21,648 nt of DNA from CAZTKP01 sp964614215 (GTDB lineage Bacteria; UBP6; UBA1177): positions 1 to 21,648 of the forward strand of contig CAZTKP010000032.1 of the NCBI GenBank assembly GCA_964614215.1, in the 5' to 3' direction. Made by a program: the position numbers and the translations under genes. The notes beneath the pieces are model-generated. The model was not told where the DNA came from. It saw only the letters and a list, made by a program, of their open reading frames with translations, and did not search any database. How positions within the stretch are numbered: position 1 is the first letter of the stretch; each line of letters starts with the position of its first letter. Below, piece after piece: positions 16,021 to 21,648 of this stretch.

Positions 16021-17070
16021 ATGAAAATTCTTGTTACCGGAACTGCCGGGTTTATAGGTTTCCATCAGGCAAAAAGACTTATCGCCCGCGGAGACAGTGT
16101 TATCGGTCTTGATGTCATTAATGACTACTACGATATCAACTTAAAATTCAACAGACTTGAAGACACCGGCATAAAAAGATCTCTTGAATATGGAAAACTT
16201 GTTCAAAGTTCAAAGCACAAAAACTATCAGTTCATTCAGCTTGATCTCAACGACAAAGAAGGAATGGACAGACTGTTTAAAGAACAGAAATTTGACCGTG
16301 TCTGCCACCTTGCGGCACAGGCCGGAGTCAGATATTCCCTAACAAATCCGGAAGCTTACATTGAGAGCAACATATCGGGGTTCCTTAATATCCTTGAGGC
16401 ATGCAGACACAACTCCGTCGGACATCTTGCATACGCATCGAGCTCAAGTGTTTACGGAGCGAACGAGTCACTTCCCTTTTCAACAAGTGATAACATCGAC
16501 CATCCGATCAGCCTCTACGCAGCTTCAAAAAAGTCAAATGAACTCATGGCTCATGTCTACAGCCATCTTTTTAAAGTACCGACAACAGGACTTAGATTTT
16601 TCACGGTCTACGGCCCCTGGGGAAGACCTGATATGGCACTTTTTATCTTCACAAAAGCAATTCTTGAAGATAAGCCGATCCCTGTTTTCAACTACGGAAA
16701 GATGCTTAGAGATTTCACATACGTTGATGACATTGTTGAAGGAATTACAAGAGTGATCGACAATCCTCCGAAAGGCAACTCAAACTGGAACGGAAAAGAT
16801 CCTGATCCTTCAACCTCAAAAGCTCCCTTTAAAGTCTATAACATCGGAAACAATGCTCCTGTTAGACTAATGTCTTTCATCGAAGCGATCGAAAATAAGC
16901 TTGGAAAAACTGCAGAAAAGGAAATGCTTCCGCTTCAGGCCGGCGATGTTCCTGAAACCTATGCAGATGTTCAGGATCTCATTGATGACCTCGGATATAA
17001 ACCTTCTACTGATATTCAGACCGGAATAGATAATTTTATTGACTGGTATCTGGATTATTTCAAAAAATAA
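16021..17070 (+). CDS. UDP-glucuronate 4-epimerase-like NAD-dependent epimerase
   Basis: The 349-residue product is an extended short-chain dehydrogenase/reductase. GTAGFIG near the N-terminus binds NAD, and Y166-x3-K170 (YAASK) with the upstream SSSVYG serine form the catalytic triad. The segment LDVINDYYDINLK and the later RFFTVYGPWGRPDMA are characteristic of UDP-glucuronate 4-epimerases (CapI/LpsL type), which turn UDP-glucuronate into UDP-galacturonate for capsule or lipopolysaccharide. The ATG follows the preceding TAA with no gap, and GGAG lies inside that gene's end, so the two are coupled. UDP-glucose 6-dehydrogenase, which makes the substrate, is encoded convergently next door. Confidence 0.88.
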   Translation: MKILVTGTAGFIGFHQAKRLIARGDSVIGLDVINDYYDINLKFNRLEDTGIKRSLEYGKLVQSSKHKNYQFIQLDLNDKEGMDRLFKEQKFDRVCHLAAQAGVRYSLTNPEAYIESNISGFLNILEACRHNSVGHLAYASSSSVYGANESLPFSTSDNIDHPISLYAASKKSNELMAHVYSHLFKVPTTGLRFFTVYGPWGRPDMALFIFTKAILEDKPIPVFNYGKMLRDFTYVDDIVEGITRVIDNPPKGNSNWNGKDPDPSTSKAPFKVYNIGNNAPVRLMSFIEAIENKLGKTAEKEMLPLQAGDVPETYADVQDLIDDLGYKPSTDIQTGIDNFIDWYLDYFKK

Positions 17071-17090
17071 GAAATCAACCGCCCTCTTTT

Positions 17091-17221
17091 TAACCCAATC
17101 CCTAAATCCCAAATGTAGGGGCGGATCTGCGTATCCGCCCGGGTTGATACATGGATCAACCCCTACGATTAAATTGAAACTGCTTCCGTCTCCTCTAGGA
17201 GAAGGAGTGAGGAAGAGGTCT
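17091..17221 (+). repeat. Structured interspersed repeat, copy 1 (divergent)
   Basis: This copy starts TAACCCAATCCCTAAATCCC and ends GAGGAAGAGGTCT, as do the copies at 19870 and 21440. Its core folds as GTAG (17115-17118) with CTAC (17163-17166), enclosing two adjacent hairpins. The first is GGGCGGAT/ATCCGCCC around CTGCGT, the second GGGTTGAT/ATCAACCC around ACATGG. A third hairpin, TCTCC/GGAGA around TCTA, lies downstream. It sits between the 3' ends of two convergent genes. Confidence 0.85.
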
Positions 17222-17237
17222 AATTGAGGGAGTTATT

Positions 17238-18557
17238 TTAAACCCCGACCCCGGAGTATTTGAAAAGTTCTCTTACAGAACTATCAGTTGAATAGATGTT
17301 TCTAAGATCAAAAAAGTAGTTATCTTTCATAAGGTCTTTTATTTTTTCAAGGTTAAGTCCTCTGAACTGGTTCCATTCAGTGAGAATAACAACTGCGTCA
17401 CTTCCCTCAACAGCCAGATAACTGTCTCCACAGTACTCAATGCTATCCTGAATATCGGCAAGACGCCACTTAGCTTCTTTAAATCCCTGAGGACAGAAAG
17501 TTCTTATCTTTGCACCTTTTTTCACAAGTTCATTAAGGATCACAAGGCTCGGAGCATCTCTCATGTCATCAGTTTCAGGTTTAAATGTAAGCCCGAGAAC
17601 GGAAATGGTCTTTCCTGCAACTGTACCCATTGAATTTACTATCTTTTCGACCATTTTCTGTTTCTGAGTCTCATTTGCATCTATTGCAGAAGTTATGATT
17701 TTCAGATCAACATCGTTCTTTGCAGCAATATCAACAATAGCTTTTGTATCTTTGGGAAAACAGCTTCCGCCGTAACCGCAGCCTGCGTGGAGGAACTTTT
17801 TACTTATCCTTCCGTCCATTCCCATCGCCTTTGCGATCTCCTGCACGTTTGCACCGACCTTTTCAGCAAGCTGGGACATCTCGTTAATAAAAGATATTTT
17901 CACAGCAAGAAAGGCATTGCTTGCATATTTGATAAGCTCAGCTGTCTCAATATTCGTCATAACAAAAGGAGTGTTGTTCAGATAAAGCACACGGTAGACC
18001 TTTTTCATCACCTCACCGGCCTTTTGCGACTCACAACCGATAACAATTCTATCCGGATGAGTGAAATCGTGAATTGACTTACCTTCCCTCAAAAATTCAG
18101 GGTTGGAAACAACATCAAATTCATGATCTACACCGCGTTCCTTCAACCTTTTCTCAATCGTCTCTCTGACAAGCCTCCCCGTTCCAACCGGAACCGTTGA
18201 CTTGTCAACAACAACCTTGTAGCCATTAATGTGTTTTCCAATATCGTCGGCAACAGAAAGCACATACTGAAGATCAGCACTGCCATCATCTTTGGGAGGA
18301 GTTCCAACAGCAATGAAAAGAACATCGCTCTCTTTCACCGTCTTTTCAATATCTGTAGTAAAATCAAGCCTTTTATACTCATAATTTCTTAAAACCACAT
18401 CATCAAGACCCGGCTCGTAAATGGGCATCACACCGTTCCTCAAACCCTTGATCTTCTTTTCATCAACATCCATACAGGTAACATCATGACCAAAATCCGC
18501 AAGACAGGCACCCGCGACAAGACCGACGTAACCCGAACCGACAACACCTATTTTCAT
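17238..18557 (-). CDS. ugd: UDP-glucose 6-dehydrogenase
   Basis: ATG at 18557 has GAGGAA eight bases upstream and begins the protein directly with the NAD-binding MKIGVVGSGYVGLVAGACLA, so it is preferred over the start at 18575. The 439-residue product oxidises UDP-glucose to UDP-glucuronate with two NAD+, in the cytoplasm. The catalytic cysteine is C266 in GYGGSCFPKDTKA. Upstream, VVDKSTVPVGT and EFLREG are present, as is the middle NEMSQLAEKVGANV helix. The C-terminal UDP-binding domain has LGLTFKPETDDMRDAPS. All family motifs are intact and the length is normal. It converges on the UDP-glucuronate 4-epimerase gene, and the two make a two-step route to UDP-galacturonate. Confidence 0.95.
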   Translation of the reverse strand: MKIGVVGSGYVGLVAGACLADFGHDVTCMDVDEKKIKGLRNGVMPIYEPGLDDVVLRNYEYKRLDFTTDIEKTVKESDVLFIAVGTPPKDDGSADLQYVLSVADDIGKHINGYKVVVDKSTVPVGTGRLVRETIEKRLKERGVDHEFDVVSNPEFLREGKSIHDFTHPDRIVIGCESQKAGEVMKKVYRVLYLNNTPFVMTNIETAELIKYASNAFLAVKISFINEMSQLAEKVGANVQEIAKAMGMDGRISKKFLHAGCGYGGSCFPKDTKAIVDIAAKNDVDLKIITSAIDANETQKQKMVEKIVNSMGTVAGKTISVLGLTFKPETDDMRDAPSLVILNELVKKGAKIRTFCPQGFKEAKWRLADIQDSIEYCGDSYLAVEGSDAVVILTEWNQFRGLNLEKIKDLMKDNYFFDLRNIYSTDSSVRELFKYSGVGV

Positions 18558-18595
18558 GCCTTTATTCCTCAACAATCAATCAAAAAAACCTAGCG

Positions 18596-18624
18596 ATATT
18601 AGCAGAGAAGGCTGAAATCAGCAA
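18596..18624 (-). promoter_or_regulatory. Possible extended -10 promoter for ugd
   Basis: On the minus strand TAATAT (18596-18601) is preceded by TGC, an extended -10 pattern. A poor -35 (TTGCTG, 18619-18624) lies 17 bases further upstream. The start codon is about 39 bases downstream. Confidence 0.33.
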
Positions 18625-18651
18625 GGAAAAAGGAAATCAAAACCCAATCCC

Positions 18652-18840
18652 AACTCATCCCCCTAACCCCCTTCTCTCAAACAAAGAAGGGGGAATATAA
18701 TTCAATGTTAACTTTCCCCTCTCTGTAACTCATCCCCCTCAATCCCCCTTCTCTCAGACAAAGAAGGGGGAATATATTTCAATGGAATTATTCCCCTCTC
18801 TGCTTGGAGAGAGGGGCTAGGGGTGAGTTGGGGTGAGTTA
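18652..18840 (+). repeat. Second repeat family: 75-bp direct duplication bounded by inverted repeats
   Basis: The gene-free stretch 18558-18914 is mostly this element. Two units start with AACTCATCCCCCT at 18652 and 18727, so the period is 75. Each unit holds a hairpin, CCCCCTTCT with AGAAGGGGG (18667-18675 with 18685-18693, and 18744-18752 with 18762-18770). A third hairpin, CCCCTCTCT/AGAGAGGGG around GCTTGG, is at 18793-18816. The closing GGGGCTAGGGGTGAGTT (18813-18829) is nearly complementary to the opening, so the whole element has imperfect terminal inverted repeats. It has no coding capacity I would trust. The remaining 18841-18914 shows only a weak promoter-like pair (TTGCCT at 18850, TAACAT at 18873). 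Confidence 0.8.
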
Positions 18841-18914
18841 CATCATTTCTTGCCTTCCCTTCCTATCTAGGCTAACATTTCCTGTATTACTGATTATTTC
18901 GTTATGAATCATCT

Positions 18915-19850
18915 ATGAAAAGAAAAGGTACTGAGATCTTTCCTGAAATTGTAATAAATGAAGATTTTTCTCAGATCAGGAATGATGATCTTTACAATGC
19001 GGTTCAGTTTTTAAAGGGTGGAAATCCCGGATATAAAACAAAATACATCAGTTACGAAGCATCAAATATTCTTAAATACAAACAGCTGTGCAAAGTTTCA
19101 AAACTTCTTGAAGAAGATGACTTTAAAAAATTCATTCCCATTAAAGGCATGTACCTGTTAAACACACTTTTTTCTGAATATTTCGGAATCCGCCCGATGG
19201 CTGATATTGATCTTCTCGTTCATCCTGATGAATTTAAAAAACTTCCTTCTTTTATAAAAAAACATCCTGATTTGCACTGGAAATCCAACTATCATCCTAT
19301 TCTTCGAAGATTTTTCGGTGAAGACCTCTCAGTTGTTTTAAGTAACACCCTTATTGAGTTTCATTCAAACATAATGCTCGTCAAATACAGCAACCTGATA
19401 AAAGAAATATTTGAAAACACAAAAGAGATCACAACTCCCGATAACAACACATTCCTCGTCCCTCAAATTGAACATGCCGCCCTTTTGATGCTCATGCACG
19501 ACTATTCAAGAGCAGATCTCATTGACCTGACACTCAGAAGACTACTTGAGTTCTATATTGTCATCTACAACTGCGATCTTAACAAACTTAAGACCATCGC
19601 ACGAAAACACGACCTTCAAAGAATGCTTGACTGTCACCTTTACCTGATCGACAAAATGCTTAGACAGCCCTTTTTTGAAAACAGCTTTGAAAAACACCCT
19701 GAATTTGATCTGATCAAATACGAAAGCGGAAAAGCCTTCATCGTGAAAGATAAAACAGCTCTCAGAAAAGCTCTTTATGGCAGAAAATGGAAGTATTTGA
19801 AAACAAGAAATCTGCTTGCAGGGATTTTTAAGAAACTCACCCGGATCTAA
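18915..19850 (+). CDS. Uncharacterised nucleotidyltransferase-family protein (NTP_transf_5 type)
   Basis: The 311-residue product matches the uncharacterised nucleotidyltransferase family by two motifs. One is PIKGMYLL (K77, G78), the other GIRPMADIDLLV with the metal-binding acids D97 and D99, followed by HPDEF. After this come EFHSNI and a helical C-terminal half with MLMHDYSRADLIDLTLRRLLEF. Members are often found beside polysaccharide, peptide-modification or asparagine-synthase-like clusters; a substrate is not known to me. No signal peptide or membrane helix is evident. The ATG lacks a clear ribosome binding site, so the start is uncertain. It is a single gene framed by two repeat elements, and its stop codon directly abuts the flanking sequence of repeat copy 2. 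Confidence 0.7.
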   Translation: MKRKGTEIFPEIVINEDFSQIRNDDLYNAVQFLKGGNPGYKTKYISYEASNILKYKQLCKVSKLLEEDDFKKFIPIKGMYLLNTLFSEYFGIRPMADIDLLVHPDEFKKLPSFIKKHPDLHWKSNYHPILRRFFGEDLSVVLSNTLIEFHSNIMLVKYSNLIKEIFENTKEITTPDNNTFLVPQIEHAALLMLMHDYSRADLIDLTLRRLLEFYIVIYNCDLNKLKTIARKHDLQRMLDCHLYLIDKMLRQPFFENSFEKHPEFDLIKYESGKAFIVKDKTALRKALYGRKWKYLKTRNLLAGIFKKLTRI

Positions 19851-19869
19851 GCCACCGCTCACTCCGTTC

Positions 19870-20001
19870 TAACCCAATCCCTAAATCCCAAATGTAGGGG
19901 CGGACCAATGTGTCCGCCCGGGTTGACACATTGGTCAACCCCTACGGTTAAATTGAAATTGCTTCCTTTCCCTTTAGGGGAAGGACTGAGGAAGAGGTCT
20001 T
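19870..20001 (+). repeat. Structured interspersed repeat, copy 2 (best preserved)
   Basis: The core is GTAG (19894-19897), then two abutting hairpins, then CTAC (19942-19945). Hairpin A is GGGCGGAC/GTCCGCCC around CAATGT (19898-19919). Hairpin B is GGGTTGAC/GTCAACCC around ACATTG (19920-19941). No base is left unpaired at the junction. The two loops are exact reverse complements. A downstream hairpin CCTTTCCC/GGGGAAGG follows. The copy is flanked by near-identical 18-19 bp sequences starting GCCACCGCTC (19851 and 20003). Confidence 0.9.
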
Positions 20002-20035
20002 AGCCACCGCTCGCTTCGCTCGATCACCGTAAAAC

Positions 20036-20077
20036 ATTCACCATTAACCATTCACGATTCACTATTCACGCATCACG
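20036..20077 (+). repeat. Heptamer tandem array, six units of ATTCACN
   Basis: Six 7-base units run without interruption: attcacc, attaacc, attcacg, attcact, attcacg, catcacg. Four are exact for ATTCAC. It lies between repeat copy 2 and the 3' end of the mazF-like gene, in a stretch with no coding sequence. Confidence 0.75.
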
Positions 20078-20112
20078 TTTTCAGTCTGTGTACGAAGTCG
20101 GTGGACATCTTC

Positions 20113-20469
20113 CTACCTGAACATTTCAACAAGATTCGTAAGGATCTGTTTTATGTCAGATGACCTGACAGAACCATAAGATTTTTTGAGAGCTTTTCTG
20201 TCTAATGTCATGACTTGTTCTGTGATAGCATAGGAAATTATATCGGGATTGCCCTGATCAAGTTTAAATGGAACTCGCCAGCTCCAGCCAGGCCTTTCTC
20301 TACTTGTAACAAAAACAACCATTACCGTTTGAACGATCTTATTCAAAGGATTAGGTGAAACAACTATACAGAAATGCTGTCCGGAAATGACATGCCCCTG
20401 CTTGCCAACGGAATCTATTTTTATTTTGAACACTTCCCCTTGCTTCGGGAAGTCCCATTTTTTTGACAT
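20113..20469 (-). CDS. MazF/PemK-family endoribonuclease toxin (atypical)
   Basis: The 118-residue product fits the MazF/PemK fold by length and pattern: GEVFKIKI strand, HFCIVVSPNPLN, the VVFVTS strand, WRVPF, then AITEQVMTLDRKAL and a C-terminal helix. MazF toxins cut single-stranded mRNA at short motifs and are held inactive by the partner antitoxin. The catalytic Thr is likely T55. The usual Arg of the GHRPxVVLSP strand is replaced by H32 (GQHFCIVVSP), so activity or specificity may differ. The ATG is at 20469, inside the antitoxin gene, and the two overlap by 49 bases in different frames. GGAG lies about ten bases upstream. Confidence 0.78.
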   Translation of the reverse strand: MSKKWDFPKQGEVFKIKIDSVGKQGHVISGQHFCIVVSPNPLNKIVQTVMVVFVTSRERPGWSWRVPFKLDQGNPDIISYAITEQVMTLDRKALKKSYGSVRSSDIKQILTNLVEMFR

Positions 20470-20762
20470 TGTTTTTTTTCTCCATCAAAATCAGGTGGAA
20501 ACTCAAGATCTTCCATCAACGAATCACTAATGATAACAGAGGGAACACTCTCATTGATCCCGTCATCACCTTTTTCCATAAAATCTTTAAGCCACTTATC
20601 CATAAGAGAAACTTCCGGCTTAATGATAATGGTACCGCTTTCTTTCTCAAAAGAGAGAGTAAATCTTTCAATTGATCCAATTTCACGCAGTATCCGTGCA
20701 GGAATACAAAAACCTTTAGAATTACCGATCTTAATTAAATTCAATCTTTCAACCTCTTTCAA
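20421..20762 (-). CDS. AbrB/MazE-type antitoxin
   Basis: TTG at 20762 is chosen as start because GGAGG (20768-20772) lies five bases before it. The upstream in-frame GTG at 20777 has no binding site and would lie only about ten bases from the predicted transcription start. This gives 113 residues. The N-terminal swapped-hairpin AbrB domain is clear: LIKIGNSKGFCIPARILREIG, then FTLSFEKESGTIIIKPE. The C-terminal half is acidic (MEDLEFPPDFDGE), as expected for the part that occupies the toxin's RNA site. It overlaps the mazF-like gene by 49 bases. It should bind its own operator just upstream. Confidence 0.8.
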   Translation of the reverse strand: MKEVERLNLIKIGNSKGFCIPARILREIGSIERFTLSFEKESGTIIIKPEVSLMDKWLKDFMEKGDDGINESVPSVIISDSLMEDLEFPPDFDGEKKQCQKNGTSRSKGKCSK

Positions 20763-20781
20763 ATTGACCTCCGGCACAACC

Positions 20782-20809
20782 GTTTTGTTATAACATGTTA
20801 CAACAAAAC
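20782..20809 (-). promoter_or_regulatory. Palindromic operator of the mazEF-like operon
   Basis: A 28-bp palindrome centred between 20795 and 20796 has arms of 14 bases that match at 13 positions; the left arm reads GTTTTGTTATAACA. It covers the -10 and 14 spacer bases of the predicted promoter, so a bound AbrB-type antitoxin would block transcription. Confidence 0.75.
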
Positions 20810-20823
20810 AGGTGGGAAGTCAA
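20795..20823 (-). promoter_or_regulatory. Promoter of the mazEF-like operon
   Basis: On the minus strand TTGACT (20818-20823) and TAACAT (20795-20800) are separated by exactly 17 bases. The predicted transcription start is near 20788, leaving a leader of about 25 bases that contains GGAGG before the TTG start. Confidence 0.6.
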
Positions 20824-20842
20824 TTAACATAAAAATCTGAAG

Positions 20843-21187
20843 TTACAATTTAACCATTCCTTTCACAATATCATCCGCATTTTCTAACGGAATAATTATC
20901 CAGAGAAAATAGTCAACAGGTCTTTCCATTGATCGGAAACCAACTTCTAAACAAGGTTTATCTAACAATATCTGATTTCGTTCAATTACATTCATTAAAG
21001 CACCTTCAACAAAATGTTCCATCGCTTCTTCAAATGATATATTTTTTACCTGCTCTCTTGCGAAACTGATTGAACAATCCAGTTTATCAAACCACCAGTT
21101 CTCGCAAATGGAATGTGCTTTTCTCAATAAATCTTCCTGTTCAGAGCGAGACAACTTACCAGTATCATAAAAAGTATCGTGTTTCAT
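20843..21187 (-). CDS. Unrecognised 114-residue protein upstream of the toxin-antitoxin pair
   Basis: ATG at 21187 has GGGAGGG five bases upstream, so it is preferred to the longer in-frame start at 21244. I do not recognise the 114-residue product. It has no signal peptide or membrane helix. It begins with a charged helical stretch (LSRSEQEDLLRKAHSICENWWFDKLD), continues with another helix (SFEEAMEHFVEGALMNVIERN) and ends with a probable beta pair around CLEVGF and VDYFLWIIIPLE. It runs in the same direction as the mazEF-like pair, but a separate promoter lies between them. It could be an accessory or immunity-type protein; nothing in the sequence proves it. Confidence 0.6.
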   Translation of the reverse strand: MKHDTFYDTGKLSRSEQEDLLRKAHSICENWWFDKLDCSISFAREQVKNISFEEAMEHFVEGALMNVIERNQILLDKPCLEVGFRSMERPVDYFLWIIIPLENADDIVKGMVKL

Positions 21188-21230
21188 CGTCCCTCCCTTC
21201 TTCAAACTATCAACCAAACCAATATAACTC

Positions 21231-21258
21231 AGAATACCGAACATGACCTTAAAGTCAA
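21231..21258 (-). promoter_or_regulatory. Possible promoter for the 114-residue protein gene
   Basis: On the minus strand TTGACT (21253-21258) and TATTCT (21231-21236) have a 16-base spacer, the same -10 as proposed for miaB. The start codon is 43 bases downstream of the -10. Confidence 0.4.
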
Positions 21259-21320
21259 ATTTAATTACTATTCGTTAAAGCAACGTAAAGTGATGGCACA
21301 TTGGATTATGCAACCCAAAA

Positions 21321-21404
21321 GATTGTGGAAAAGACTGTGGAAAAGACTGTGGAAAAGACTGTGGAAAAGGGTAAGGAAAAGAGTAAGGAAAAGACTAGGG
21401 AAAA
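21321..21404 (+). repeat. 12-bp tandem array, seven units
   Basis: The units are gattgtggaaaa, three exact copies of gactgtggaaaa, then gggtaaggaaaa, gagtaaggaaaa and gactagggaaaa. All end in GGAAAA. Because 12 is a multiple of three, the array reads as a four-residue periodic peptide in every forward frame, for instance VEKT repeated. An in-frame stop at 21286 and the repeat element downstream leave no credible whole gene. The stretch 21188-21648 otherwise holds one promoter and repeat copies 3 and 4. Confidence 0.85.
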
Positions 21405-21439
21405 AGGTGGCCAGAGAAAAGCCAGCGCTCGCTTTGCTC

Positions 21440-21579
21440 TAACCCAATCCCTAAATTCCGAATGTAGGGGCGGTACCCATGTGTCCGCCCTAATTCGGGT
21501 TGACACATTGGTCAACCCCTACGGTTAAATTGAAAATGCTTCCTTTCCCTTTAGGGGAAGGATTGAGGAAGAGGTCTTA
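21440..21579 (+). repeat. Structured interspersed repeat, copy 3
   Basis: The ends match copy 2. Hairpin B (GGGTTGAC/GTCAACCC, 21497-21518) is unchanged. Hairpin A keeps six pairs (GGGCGG/CCGCCC), but its upper part is altered (TACCCATGTGT). Six extra bases (TAATTC, 21491-21496) separate the hairpins. The sequence before it (GCCAGCGCTCGCTTTGCTC) resembles the flanks of copy 2. Confidence 0.88.
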
Positions 21580-21598
21580 GCCACCACTCGCTTCGTTC

Positions 21599-21648
21599 TA
21601 ACCCAATCCCTAAATCCCAAATGTAGGGGCGGACCAATGTGTCCGCCC
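21599..21648 (+). repeat. Structured interspersed repeat, copy 4 (cut by the window end)
   Basis: The first 50 bases match copy 2 through the end of hairpin A. It starts 159 bases after copy 3, joined by GCCACCACTCGCTTCGTTC, so copies 3 and 4 form a tandem pair. Confidence 0.85.

Noticed and set aside
17039..17227. 62-codon open frame reading into repeat copy 1 (PSPLGEGVRKRS near its end)
   Set aside because: It overlaps the end of the epimerase gene and most of it is the noncoding repeat.
20775..20777. GTG as start of the antitoxin gene
   Set aside because: It lacks a ribosome binding site and lies about ten bases from the predicted transcript start, while TTG at 20762 has GGAGG at five bases.
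21321..21404. Possible CRISPR array
   Set aside because: Units are 12 bp and directly adjacent, with no spacers.
21301..21528. 75-codon open frame through the 12-bp array and repeat copy 3
   Set aside because: No ribosome binding site, periodic peptide from the array, and the second half is the repeat; at best a remnant.

Overview
The window is about 21.6 kb of moderately AT-rich bacterial DNA from a diderm (Gram-negative-type) organism: it encodes two lipoproteins, an ExbD/TolR-type protein and an M23 cell-wall peptidase. The omega subunit, the miaB plus bifunctional-nuclease-like pair and the small protein after rpoZ recall deltaproteobacteria-like lineages. That is an impression from family resemblance only; no rRNA or other decisive marker is present, so I do not name a taxon.

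Layout. 1-2966 (+): a near-consensus promoter, an M23 lipoprotein peptidase and ribonuclease J. 2970-6193 (-): a single-cysteine FAD/NAD oxidoreductase, then dapB and gpsA, which overlap by one base. 6300-9256 (+): promoter, rpoZ, a coupled small protein, a short exported membrane protein, a kelch-like lipoprotein and a strong intrinsic terminator. 9274-11135 (+): promoter, miaB (TTG start) and a divergent bifunctional-nuclease-like protein. 11212-17070 (+): a tightly packed six-gene run made of a CDP-alcohol phosphatidyltransferase, an inositol-1-phosphate-cytidylyltransferase-like protein fused to a membrane domain, ExbD/TolR, an FtsB/DivIC-like protein, a membrane diguanylate cyclase and a UDP-glucuronate 4-epimerase. 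17238-18557 (-): UDP-glucose 6-dehydrogenase, which would supply the epimerase's substrate.

From 17.07 kb the character changes. Four copies of one structured repeat (17091, 19870, 21440, and 21599 running off the end), a second inverted-repeat element (18652-18840), a heptamer array (20036-20077) and a 12-bp tandem array (21321-21404) surround accessory genes: an uncharacterised nucleotidyltransferase, a mazEF-type toxin-antitoxin pair with a clear promoter/operator, and an unrecognised 114-residue protein.

The most unusual items are: (1) the repeat, which can fold as a gapless three-way junction or as one long hairpin, with paired changes in one copy that keep the junction; (2) the packed operon linking phospholipid head-group chemistry, an ExbD without ExbB, an FtsB-like protein and c-di-GMP synthesis; (3) the cytidylyltransferase whose membrane half looks like a CDP-alcohol phosphatidyltransferase domain that has lost its acidic motif; (4) a MazF-like toxin with His where MazF normally has its key Arg. 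I see no tRNA, rRNA, CRISPR array, integrase or transposase.
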